Under the pieces are notes generated by a model. It made no database searches. It saw only the letters and a program-made list of their open reading frames with translations, and was not told where the DNA came from. Both the position numbers and the translations under genes were made by a program. From positions 1-35,806 of the forward strand of contig CAYLPU010000049.1 of assembly GCA_964385635.1 (NCBI GenBank): a stretch of 35,806 nt of DNA, in the 5' to 3' direction. Position 1 is the first letter of the stretch, and every line of letters starts with the position of its first letter. Of the stretch, positions 1-6,118 are shown one piece after another. The stretch comes from CAYLPU01 sp964385635. Lineage in GTDB: Bacteria; Chloroflexota; Anaerolineae; B4-G1.

Positions 1-891
1 CCATGACGCCAGTATCAGAGGAACGAAGCCAGCCTCAGTCAGAGGCGCATAACCCCGCGTCCCTGCACCAACCAGCCACATGTTTCCCGGCAGAGCATCG
101 GCCAACCCGGCCAACCACGCCGCTGCCTGCCCACGCTGCTGCGGCAACAGTTCATCCCACCCATCGGCGAGCACGATTGCCTGACCAGCCTCCAGATGTT
201 GGCGCAAGAGACCTACCAACCCGCTGCCGCCTCCTACAGCGCCCACCGCCACACGAAGGAGTCTATCCACTCCATCATCTGTTTTCCGCCCTTCTTCACG
301 ATCCGTCTCTCCCCAATCCGTCGCCGAGAGTGGCACGTAGAGCGGCAACCGCTCCCGGCCCAACCTCAGTGTCACCTCAGTCTCGGCACACTCCCCTCCA
401 TCATCCGTTGTGCGGGCGCATACGAGGGCAAGATACGTCAGCAACGCGGTTTTTCCCGTCCCAGAAGCACCCAGGATCACCAGGCGGGGGTGTCCTCCCA
501 GCACCCGACGCAGTGGCAAAGTCTGGGGACCGGTGGGCATAGCCTCAATTTCAGAGATGGATTGAGGAGGAGGCGGGTGATAGAACAACTCAGGCTCGAC
601 GAAGACGGCATCCAGTGGAGCCACGTGCGCCAGCAGAGTGAGAGTGCGCGCACGCGCGGCGACCAGCTCGCGATAGCGATCCTTAGCACTGGCCTGTAGG
701 CGGTGATGCAATCGGACCAATGGCGTCACCGCGGTCTCCCAACCCAGACGCAACGCGTCGCGAAAGTGGTAAGCCATCCCGACCAGCAGGAGAGCCACCG
801 CCGCACCGACCAACGCTGACCAGACGTCAAATCTCCAGGGTTGAGGAACTGGGGCCAGACAGAGAGTGGTAGAATAAACGATACAACGCAC
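1..891 (-). CDS. Membrane-anchored NACHT-family NTPase (3' end outside window)
   Basis: The reading frame is open from 891 to the window edge and gives 297 residues. Residues 24-42 form one hydrophobic segment, so the protein is probably anchored in the membrane with the NTPase in the cytoplasm. A Walker A motif (GASGTGKT, residues 141-148) is followed by a NACHT-type Walker B (IVLADGWDEL, 239-248) with the small residue and second acidic positions typical of NACHT, and then a sensor-1-like LVGAGTRGY. NACHT proteins are STAND-type switch ATPases, used in signalling and in anti-phage defence; the C-terminal sensor or effector part is not visible. The GTG start at 889-891 was chosen because AGGAG lies 6 nt upstream; no ATG precedes the membrane segment. 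It follows the response regulator gene by 22 nt, so the two are probably co-transcribed. Identification as NACHT is firm; the function is unknown. Confidence 0.8.
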   Translation of the reverse strand, partial: MRCIVYSTTLCLAPVPQPWRFDVWSALVGAAVALLLVGMAYHFRDALRLGWETAVTPLVRLHHRLQASAKDRYRELVAARARTLTLLAHVAPLDAVFVEPELFYHPPPPQSISEIEAMPTGPQTLPLRRVLGGHPRLVILGASGTGKTALLTYLALVCARTTDDGGECAETEVTLRLGRERLPLYVPLSATDWGETDREEGRKTDDGVDRLLRVAVGAVGGGSGLVGLLRQHLEAGQAIVLADGWDELLPQQRGQAAAWLAGLADALPGNMWLVGAGTRGYAPLTEAGFVPLILASW

Positions 892-913
892 AACCCGCTC
901 CTGGCGAGGATGT

Positions 914-1609
914 CTATGTCGTTTGCTGAGAAGCAATTAGCCGGTACCCGACCCCCCGCTCGGTGAGGATGAGCGTGGGATGGGAAGGATCAGCCTCGAT
1001 CTTCTGGCGCAGGTACCAAACGTACAACTTCAAATACTGACGCCGATCCTCGTATTGCGGCCCCCAGACACGGCGCAGGAGCGTCGTGTGCTGAACCACG
1101 TGTCCAGCCTCTTGAACCAGCGCAGCCAGCAATTCGTACTCCAGCGGCGTGAGGAGGACGCGCTCTCCACTCACTTCGACGGCACGCGCCTCCAGGTCCA
1201 CCGAAAGCCGTCCGCCCCTGTAAGTCATCCCTCGAGAGGACGCACGCCGCGCACGGTGCAGGGCAGCCTTGACACGGGCGAGAAGCTCCTTGTAACTGAA
1301 AGGCTTGATAATGTAGTCATCAGCACCCAACTCGAGGCCGCGGATCACGTCCCGGTCGGACCCCAGTGCGGTAGTGAAGATAATTGGGGCGTCGGTAATC
1401 CCCTGCATCCGCTCACAGACGACCCAGCCATCAATATCGGGTAGAAGTATATCGAGCAAAACCAGATCCGGCTCCGAGTTGCGGACCTCTTCCAACCCGC
1501 TCTTCCCATCTTGACAAACCGTGATCTGGTAGCCAGCACGCTCCAGTTGGAGACGCATCAGGCGCGCCAAAGCATCATCATCTTCAATAACCAGGATTCG
1601 CTCATCCAC
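914..1609 (-). CDS. OmpR/KdpE-type response regulator
   Basis: This is a two-component response regulator of 231 residues. The N-terminal receiver domain has the acidic pair (EDDD, residues 9-12), the phospho-acceptor Asp53 in the context LLDILLPDIDG, and Lys103 in IIKPFS. The C-terminal winged helix carries the OmpR-family ending RGVGYRLI. The YLKLYVWYLRQKIE stretch resembles KdpE-like regulators. An ATG exists at 1613-1615, but GGAGG abuts it with no spacer, whereas the GTG at 1607-1609 has GGAGG at 6 nt; GTG is therefore preferred, though ATG would add only two residues. No histidine kinase is visible in the window, so the partner is unknown. A strong promoter lies upstream (1641-1669), and the NACHT NTPase follows in the same direction. 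Confidence 0.93.
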   Translation of the reverse strand: MDERILVIEDDDALARLMRLQLERAGYQITVCQDGKSGLEEVRNSEPDLVLLDILLPDIDGWVVCERMQGITDAPIIFTTALGSDRDVIRGLELGADDYIIKPFSYKELLARVKAALHRARRASSRGMTYRGGRLSVDLEARAVEVSGERVLLTPLEYELLAALVQEAGHVVQHTTLLRRVWGPQYEDRRQYLKLYVWYLRQKIEADPSHPTLILTERGVGYRLIASQQTT

Positions 1610-1640
1610 GACCATCCTCCGCGTCCAAGAACCAGCCAAT

Positions 1641-1669
1641 ATGATAACCAAATCTGGTACAAATGTCAA
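1641..1669 (-). promoter_or_regulatory. Sigma70-type promoter of the response regulator gene
   Basis: On the minus strand TTGACA is separated by 17 nt from TATCAT, an almost ideal vegetative promoter, ending about 30 nt before the response regulator start. Its -35 box overlaps one arm of the GTACAAATGT inverted repeat. Confidence 0.7.
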
Positions 1670-1719
1670 CCGCGCCCCCCCCCATTGTGCCCACACCAAA
1701 AAAATTGATACATTTGTAC
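1657..1719. promoter_or_regulatory. Paired inverted operator-like sites between divergent promoters
   Basis: GTACAAATGT at 1657-1666 recurs as its exact reverse complement ACATTTGTAC at 1710-1719. The centres are 53 bp apart, close to five helical turns. One arm overlaps the -35 box of the leftward promoter; the other ends just before the -35 box of the rightward promoter. This fits a shared operator, possibly bound by the response regulator itself; that is inference. Confidence 0.45.
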
Positions 1720-1721
1720 TA

Positions 1722-1750
1722 TTGACGAGAGGCCATCTATGCGGTAAAAT
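1722..1750 (+). promoter_or_regulatory. Sigma70-type promoter firing rightward into a gene-free stretch
   Basis: TTGACG, a 17-nt spacer and TAAAAT on the plus strand. No plus-strand gene follows; the next strong feature is a terminator-like hairpin at 1829-1863, and then the convergent zinc-ribbon gene. It is divergent from the response regulator promoter. Confidence 0.5.
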
Positions 1751-1756
1751 AAGAGT

Positions 1757-1863
1757 GATGATGGGGGACGGGTTCCCGCCCCCGAAACCCACATCAAAGA
1801 CTGTTTGTGGTTACCCTCCTTTCGCAGTCACGGCCTCCTCCCTGAGGAGGCCGTGGCCTTTTA
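1757..1863 (+). ncRNA. Candidate small RNA between a promoter and a terminator hairpin
   Basis: A transcript starting about 7 nt after the TAAAAT box would be roughly 105 nt. It would fold into a GC-rich stem-loop (GGGGG and CGGG pairing with CCCG and CCCCC near 1762-1785), a weak CCACA/TGTGG stem, and then the 12-bp terminator-like hairpin. No convincing open reading frame with a ribosome site lies in it. It does not match 6S, 4.5S/SRP or tmRNA features I know. This is a proposal from promoter plus hairpins only; no expression is known. Confidence 0.35.
1829..1863 (+). terminator. Terminator-like hairpin
   Basis: A perfect 12-bp stem (CACGGCCTCCTC at 1829-1840 with GAGGAGGCCGTG at 1844-1855) has a 3-nt loop and is followed, after GGCC, by TTTTA on the plus strand. 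The minus direction has no T-run, so it should terminate rightward transcription. It lies just beyond the stop codon of the convergent zinc-ribbon gene. Confidence 0.5.
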
Positions 1864-1870
1864 TCAATCA

Positions 1871-2569
1871 TCAGACACGCACGATCATGCGCCCGCAGTT
1901 GCCGCAGTAGACCAATTGCGCCTTCCGCAACTGCCACTCCAGGCTTGGCGATATCGCGACACCGCATCCACCACATGCGCCATCGCGCACCTGGACTACA
2001 GTCAGTCCACTCTTCCAACCCCGCAAGGCCTGGTAGGCGGCCAGATCACCGGTCTCAATGTTGGGCAGCAGTTCCGCTCGCGCCTGACCAATTTCTGCCA
2101 GCCTCCCCTCCAGCGCCTCCCGCTCAACCATCAGGTCCGCCTGCTGGGCTGACCAATCGGCCTGTGTCTCGTCAAGATGCGCCCGAGCCCGGGCATGCAC
2201 AGCCTCTGCCTCCTCCCGCTCAATCATCGCCTCCAGCAGATCATCCTCCCGCTTTTGCCGTCGCCGCTTGAGCGCAGCGACCTTCGCCTGCAGGTCCGCC
2301 AACTCTTTGGGATTCTTGACCACGCCGCTATAGAGCCGCTGCTCAAAGTGCGCTCTCTTATCTGAGAGCCCTTGAATTTCCAGTTCCAGGTCACGCTGGC
2401 TGAGCGTCCACTTCCGGACCAGCGCCTGCATACTCTCCAGTGCCCGGCGTGCCTGGCGCAGCGGCCCGCTCTCTCCTAGTGCCGCCTCCACCTCCACCAG
2501 GCGGCGCTGCTTCGCATCTCTCTCACTATCCAGGCACTGCAGGCGATAGAGGTCCGCTCCCTTTGTCAT
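1871..2569 (-). CDS. Coiled-coil protein with C-terminal C4 zinc ribbon (DUF164/CT398-like)
   Basis: The 232-residue protein is almost entirely a helical coiled coil (about residues 5-165, rich in Glu, Arg, Ala and Leu heptads). It ends in a zinc ribbon with Cys199/Cys202 (CGGCG) and Cys222/Cys225 (CGNCG). This layout is that of the widespread bacterial DUF164 family (CT398/FlgZ-like), often annotated only as zinc-ribbon or C4-type zinc-finger protein. The ATG at 2569 has a GGGGAGGG-type ribosome site shortly upstream. It lies after the lgt terminator, so it probably has its own weak promoter or depends on read-through. Its exact function is unknown; nucleic-acid or protein scaffolding is the usual guess. 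Confidence 0.85.
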   Translation of the reverse strand: MTKGADLYRLQCLDSERDAKQRRLVEVEAALGESGPLRQARRALESMQALVRKWTLSQRDLELEIQGLSDKRAHFEQRLYSGVVKNPKELADLQAKVAALKRRRQKREDDLLEAMIEREEAEAVHARARAHLDETQADWSAQQADLMVEREALEGRLAEIGQARAELLPNIETGDLAAYQALRGWKSGLTVVQVRDGACGGCGVAISPSLEWQLRKAQLVYCGNCGRMIVRV

Positions 2570-2590
2570 CAGTCCCTCCCCTGATTGCGG

Positions 2591-2625
2591 AACGAAAAGA
2601 GCCCAATGCCAGCAGCATCGGGCTC
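2591..2625 (-). terminator. Intrinsic terminator of lgt
   Basis: On the minus strand GAGCCCGATG pairs with CATTGGGCTC (10 bp with one G-T wobble, 7-nt loop), followed at once by TTTTCGTT. It starts 6 nt after the lgt stop codon. Confidence 0.8.
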
Positions 2626-2631
2626 CCCGAC

Positions 2632-3609
2632 TTACTCCTCCTCGGCCTGCTCGGAGGGGGGTTCAATCGGGGTTTCGGTTTCCCGCTCCATAGCAAGATC
2701 AGTGGACGACTCGACAGCAGGTTCAGCCGGGGTTTCGGTTTCCCGCTCCGTCGCAAGATCAGCGGAAGTCTCGAAACGCGGCTGGGCCTGCCCCACTTTC
2801 GCGTGTCGCACGACCAGTAACGTCACCCCACCCACCATGCATAAGATGGCGAACAGTTGCGCGGCCGCGATAGGGCCAATCATCCAGGCATCGGGGCGAA
2901 AGTACTCAATGAAAAAACGACCCAGCGGGTAGCCGATGATGTAACCCAGGAGAATGTCCCCCTCCAACAGCCAGTCTTTATACTTGTGTGCTATCAGCGC
3001 CAGCGTGATAAACAGCAGCAGGCACCACAGCGATTCATACAGGAAGGTGGGGTGAAAGAGAGTGTCAGGCGGATAGGTCGCGAGGTCGTTGTAGGGAATG
3101 ATGCGGTGCTCTGGGGCAATAATCAGACCCCAGGCGAGATCGGTGGGCGGCCCATACAGTTCCTGGTTGATGAAGTTACCCCAACGGCCGATGACCTGAC
3201 CCAGAGCCAGCCCTGGCGCGCCGTAGTCGAGCAACTGCAATGGGCGCAGGCGGGCGCGCCAGGCGTAGATAGCCACCCCCAGCACGCCCCCCACGATGGC
3301 CCCGTAGATGCCCAGGCCGCCTTGCCAGATGTACAGGATCTCAGTAGGATGCTGGCGGTAGTAACTCCAGCCCACCATCCCGCCCGCGGGTTCAGAGAAG
3401 ATGTGGTAGAGCCGAGCGCCGATGATGGCCAAGATGATGGCGATGATGAGCCCGTTCCAGACGTGATCGGGGTTCTCACCATCACGCTTGACCCGCCAGG
3501 AGGCGTAAAGGGCGCCCAGCATAACGCCGGTGACGATCAGGATACCGTACCAGTGGATACCGAAATCGGACGTGATGTGAATCAGAATAGGGTCAAGTGG
3601 TGGCTTCAT
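2632..3609 (-). CDS. lgt: Prolipoprotein diacylglyceryl transferase
   Basis: Lgt transfers a diacylglyceryl group from phosphatidylglycerol to the lipobox cysteine of prolipoproteins, in the cytoplasmic membrane. The 325-residue product has the Lgt signature GRWGNFINQE at residues 141-150, the conserved R66-H69 region (ARLYHI) and HPTFLYE at 186-192, with about seven hydrophobic segments. The core ends near residue 270. It is followed by a roughly 50-residue acidic tail in which a block ending ERETETPxEP is repeated twice, matching a direct DNA repeat near 2657-2770. That tail is unusual for Lgt. The ATG is preceded by AGGAGGGATAA and an extended -10 promoter. A strong terminator follows, so it is a single-gene unit. 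Confidence 0.96.
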   Translation of the reverse strand: MKPPLDPILIHITSDFGIHWYGILIVTGVMLGALYASWRVKRDGENPDHVWNGLIIAIILAIIGARLYHIFSEPAGGMVGWSYYRQHPTEILYIWQGGLGIYGAIVGGVLGVAIYAWRARLRPLQLLDYGAPGLALGQVIGRWGNFINQELYGPPTDLAWGLIIAPEHRIIPYNDLATYPPDTLFHPTFLYESLWCLLLFITLALIAHKYKDWLLEGDILLGYIIGYPLGRFFIEYFRPDAWMIGPIAAAQLFAILCMVGGVTLLVVRHAKVGQAQPRFETSADLATERETETPAEPAVESSTDLAMERETETPIEPPSEQAEEE

Positions 3610-3619
3610 TTATCCCTCC

Positions 3620-3643
3620 TGTCGCATAGTGCGACAGATTATA
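3620..3643 (-). promoter_or_regulatory. lgt promoter (extended -10) with adjoining palindrome
   Basis: On the minus strand TGGTATAAT is an extended -10 box (TGnTATAAT, hexamer at 3638-3643) without a clear -35. Immediately downstream TGTCGCA and TGCGACA form a 7-bp palindrome with a 3-nt centre (3620-3636), ending directly at the AGGAGGG ribosome site. It could be an operator at the transcription start or a 5' hairpin that affects ribosome access. Confidence 0.5.
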
Positions 3644-3679
3644 CCACAAGCGGGCCGATTAACCAGAAAGCCCCCACCG

Positions 3680-4420
3680 TTACCCACTCGCCAAAGCCAG
3701 AACGACGAACGTCAGCAGGCCCACCAACGACAGTGCCACACCGACCAGCACCGGCAGCACAGTCGCCAGGATGGCCTTGCCCACACTGAAATCGTTGGCG
3801 ACAGCCACGGATTTGACGTAGATGGCAATGCCCCACACGGTCGCCACCAGCCCGAGCAGCCCCCCAAGACAGGTCACGAAGCCCAGGATGTCCAGCACGT
3901 GTGGCACAGCGTAGAGGGCGGTTGCCCCCAGCATCTGAGACACCGTCGCCCGGCCCTTCAGCAGTTTGGCGACCAGCAAGACCCACAGGCTATACCCAAG
4001 CCAGCCCGCCAGCCGGCTGAAAGGCAGCGATAGAAAAGCGCCCAGGCCTTTCAACAGCCGCCCCACAAGTCTGGGCAGCCGAGTCTCCAGCATCTCAATG
4101 CGGAAGCCTATCCCCATCCCAGCCCGTATGGAGGGAACCACATCCCGTTCAATTTCAGGCGGCACGTCAAAGAATTCCCGCATAGTGTCCAGGGACTCGG
4201 TGAACTCCTGGATGGACTGCTCCGCCTCTTGCCGCCGGGCCCCGATCGGGCGCAGATCACCGACGATGCCGATGATGAACGATACGACGCCTGCCAAGAG
4301 CGTCACCAGCACCAGCAGCGCCAGCCCGCGCTTCAGCACGTCCGCGCGGGCGACGTGCTGCGTGTAGGCCTCGTGTCTGAACAACAGCACATCCCAGGCG
4401 AGTTGAAGTAGCTCTTTCAT
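3680..4420 (-). CDS. YIP1-like polytopic membrane protein (downstream copy)
   Basis: The protein has 246 residues starting MKELLQLAWDVLLF. It has a first membrane segment near residues 28-50, a soluble stretch of about 80 residues containing Glu-rich helices, and then four closely spaced hydrophobic segments in the C-terminal half. The layout (short amphipathic N-terminus, one helix, loop, four-helix block) is that of YIP1-family membrane proteins, an assignment made from architecture. The start ATG overlaps the stop of the upstream gene by 4 bp (ATGA), with GGAGG 9 nt upstream, so translation is coupled. A much longer frame upstream of this ATG is only the antisense-type extension through the neighbour. 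Substrate and role are unknown. Confidence 0.75.
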   Translation of the reverse strand: MKELLQLAWDVLLFRHEAYTQHVARADVLKRGLALLVLVTLLAGVVSFIIGIVGDLRPIGARRQEAEQSIQEFTESLDTMREFFDVPPEIERDVVPSIRAGMGIGFRIEMLETRLPRLVGRLLKGLGAFLSLPFSRLAGWLGYSLWVLLVAKLLKGRATVSQMLGATALYAVPHVLDILGFVTCLGGLLGLVATVWGIAIYVKSVAVANDFSVGKAILATVLPVLVGVALSLVGLLTFVVLALASG

Positions 4421-5136
4421 TGCGACATACCTCCTCCGAAGATCACGGCCACAGCCGCGCCGCCCAGGCAGACGAAGAACATCCCCACCACAGTAAGTAC
4501 AACGGCGGGCAACAGTGTCGCTACCAGGGCCCGGCCCCAGGTCATCCGATGGCAGGTCTTGAGCGCCACGTAGCGGCAGAGCAACGTCCACGTGCCCACC
4601 ACTCCACCTACGATGACGTAGGGCAAGAGTGTGACCAGGTTCAGCAGTTGGGGCGCGACAGCCAAGGCGGTACAGCCCAGCGTCTGACTCAGACTCCCTT
4701 GCCCGCCCAGCAACCGGGCGGAAAGATGGGCCAGCACCCCGTACAGGAACCACACGAGCGCCAACCCCAGCGGTAAGAGAACGATTCGCGACGCAGCAGT
4801 GGCGATGTTCGGCGCGCCGAACATCTGCGGAGCAAAGCGCCGCCACATATCCCATTGCTGCTGGAATCCCTCACGGAACTCGGGCGCGCCCTGCATACTC
4901 CGGTACCAGGGCATCTGCTCAATGCCCTCCAACACGACCTGCTGAATGTCGCTCATGTCAGGCGTAGTCGCCCACTCCAACGCCGTCCCCACCAGTCCGA
5001 CCAGCGCCACGGCCAGGGCGACCAGGACAACGAGCCCCAGGCCGCGTAGCACCAGGTTCGAACCGTCGCGTATTTCGGCGTAAGGTGCTTCACTCAGGAA
5101 AAGCCCCTCCCACGCCAACCGTATCAATGCTTTCAT
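4417..5136 (-). CDS. YIP1-like polytopic membrane protein (upstream copy)
   Basis: The 239-residue paralogue of the next gene begins MKALIRLAWEGLFLSEAPY. It has the same plan: one early hydrophobic helix (about residues 29-52), a soluble loop rich in aromatic and charged residues, then four membrane helices. A GTG 18 nt upstream is in frame, but AAGGAG sits 8 nt before the ATG at 5134-5136, which fixes the start there. It overlaps its downstream partner by 4 bp. The pair lies directly after two GerW-like genes, all on the same strand. The shared start pattern M-K-x-L-x-x-L-A-W suggests tandem duplication. No catalytic motif is visible. Confidence 0.78.
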   Translation of the reverse strand: MKALIRLAWEGLFLSEAPYAEIRDGSNLVLRGLGLVVLVALAVALVGLVGTALEWATTPDMSDIQQVVLEGIEQMPWYRSMQGAPEFREGFQQQWDMWRRFAPQMFGAPNIATAASRIVLLPLGLALVWFLYGVLAHLSARLLGGQGSLSQTLGCTALAVAPQLLNLVTLLPYVIVGGVVGTWTLLCRYVALKTCHRMTWGRALVATLLPAVVLTVVGMFFVCLGGAAVAVIFGGGMSQ

Positions 5137-5165
5137 CGCGTCTTCTCCTTTCACTCATACAATCA

Positions 5166-5564
5166 CTATCGCCGGCCGAAAATCTTGACCAGCGCCCGGG
5201 CCAACCAGAAGACAGCCCAGCCAGTGAGCAGTGCCCCGGCCAGCGCTATTTTCTGCTCATCAACGATCGGCTCTACCCAGGTACCCTCCGGCGTCACCTC
5301 GACGACGGCGAGGGGGCAGGCTGACACACCGCCGCCACCGCCGCCGCCACCGCCTGCATCACCGCCCTCCGCCGCCTCCCCGGCAACCTCTTCCTCGGCC
5401 ATCGGCCCGTGTCCGACCCCCATCCCGAAGCCATAGGCTACCTTGGCGACGGGGATGATGGTACGGCCCTCGGCAATCACAGGTTCGCCGAAGACAGCGT
5501 CAACGCTGGCCTTCTCCCGCAAGTCAGCGAGAGAATCGAGCAATTTACTAATCTCCATTTCCAT
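5166..5564 (-). CDS. GerW/YtfJ-like protein with C-terminal membrane helix
   Basis: The 132-residue protein starts MEMEISKLLDSLADLREKAS. It shows the GerW/YtfJ pattern: VFGEPVIAEGRTIIPVAKVAYGFG, then a glycine-rich linker (nine Gly in a row, GGC-repeat DNA at about 5325-5360), then PLAVVEVTPEGTWVEPI. GerW (YtfJ) proteins were named in spore formers but occur widely in non-sporulating bacteria. Here a hydrophobic C-terminal helix (LAGALLTGWAVFWLARALV) follows, so this member is probably membrane-tethered. A GGGGG-type ribosome site precedes the ATG at 5564. It ends 29 nt before the YIP1-like pair. The role is not known. Confidence 0.78.
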   Translation of the reverse strand: MEMEISKLLDSLADLREKASVDAVFGEPVIAEGRTIIPVAKVAYGFGMGVGHGPMAEEEVAGEAAEGGDAGGGGGGGGGVSACPLAVVEVTPEGTWVEPIVDEQKIALAGALLTGWAVFWLARALVKIFGRR

Positions 5565-5637
5565 CAGTTTCCCCCTTCTCTCCATTCCCTATTCTCCATT
5601 CTCTATCCTCCATTCTCCATTATTCACTCTCCATTCT
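5565..5637. repeat. Degenerate CTCCATTCT tandem repeat
   Basis: The gap between the two GerW-like genes consists largely of imperfect copies of a CTCCATTCT/CTATTCTCC unit. It has no coding potential of its own and looks like simple-sequence expansion. Confidence 0.7.
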
Positions 5638-5970
5638 TCACGTTCTGCGCGCCAGACGCACGGCCACCGCCAGCAGCAACGGGATGACAAATGCCGCCAG
5701 AAGCAATCCACCGAGCGCCTGGGCCGTCTTATCCTGGATAGGAATACAGCACTCGCCCTCCCCATCCCGCTCCAGGATCGCGACCGGCTGCAGATGCACA
5801 AAACCCCAACCTTGCCCCGCGAGGCCGTCGGTGCCAACGAAAGCCCGCCGCTGCACACAGCTCGTCACACGCACCACCGGCACCAGTTCACGCCCCTCGA
5901 CGTGGATAGGTTCCCCCTCGATGACCTCAGTCACCACCGGTCCCCGCCTCTCAACAGCCCGTTCGTTCAT
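5638..5970 (-). CDS. Second GerW-like small membrane protein
   Basis: The 110-residue protein has the same core as the neighbouring GerW-like gene: VIEGEPIHVEGRELVPVVRVTS, then WGFVHLQPVAILERDGEGE, then a C-terminal hydrophobic helix (GGLLLAAFVIPLLLAVAVRLARR). The glycine-rich linker is absent. The similarity suggests divergent paralogues that could act together at the membrane. Start MNERAVERRG at 5970 follows a repeat-rich spacer; a clear Shine-Dalgarno (GAGGGCTG) lies close upstream. Assigned by motif pattern only. Confidence 0.65.
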   Translation of the reverse strand: MNERAVERRGPVVTEVIEGEPIHVEGRELVPVVRVTSCVQRRAFVGTDGLAGQGWGFVHLQPVAILERDGEGECCIPIQDKTAQALGGLLLAAFVIPLLLAVAVRLARRT

Positions 5971-5986
5971 CAGCCCTCCATTCTGT

Positions 5987-6118
5987 CCCCTTGTCCCCTT
6001 GCCTCATTGTCACCCCGTCTCCTTGTCTCCCCGTCTCCCTATCACCCCGTCTCCCTATCACCCCGTCTCCCTATCACCCCGTCTCCCTGTCACCCTGTCA
6101 CCCCGTCTCCTTGTCCTC
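5987..6118. repeat. Tandem repeat of about 16 bp (GTCTCCCTATCACCCC)
   Basis: At least four near-identical 16-bp units (GTCTCC-CTATCACCCC and variants with TTGTCTCC or TGTCACC) fill the spacer and run into the 3' end of the nucleotidyltransferase gene. There they encode its Arg/Gly/Asp-rich tail (RRGDRVTG, RRGDRETG). Confidence 0.8.

Noticed and set aside
3..699. Plus-strand open frames at the left edge
   Set aside because: The minus frame encodes a clear NACHT domain with Walker A and B; the plus frames are Pro/His/Arg-rich shadows.
4421..4855. N-terminal extension of the downstream YIP1-like gene
   Set aside because: The extension runs out of frame through the upstream paralogue with atypical Arg/Gly/Cys composition; the ATGA overlap and GGAGG define the start at 4420.
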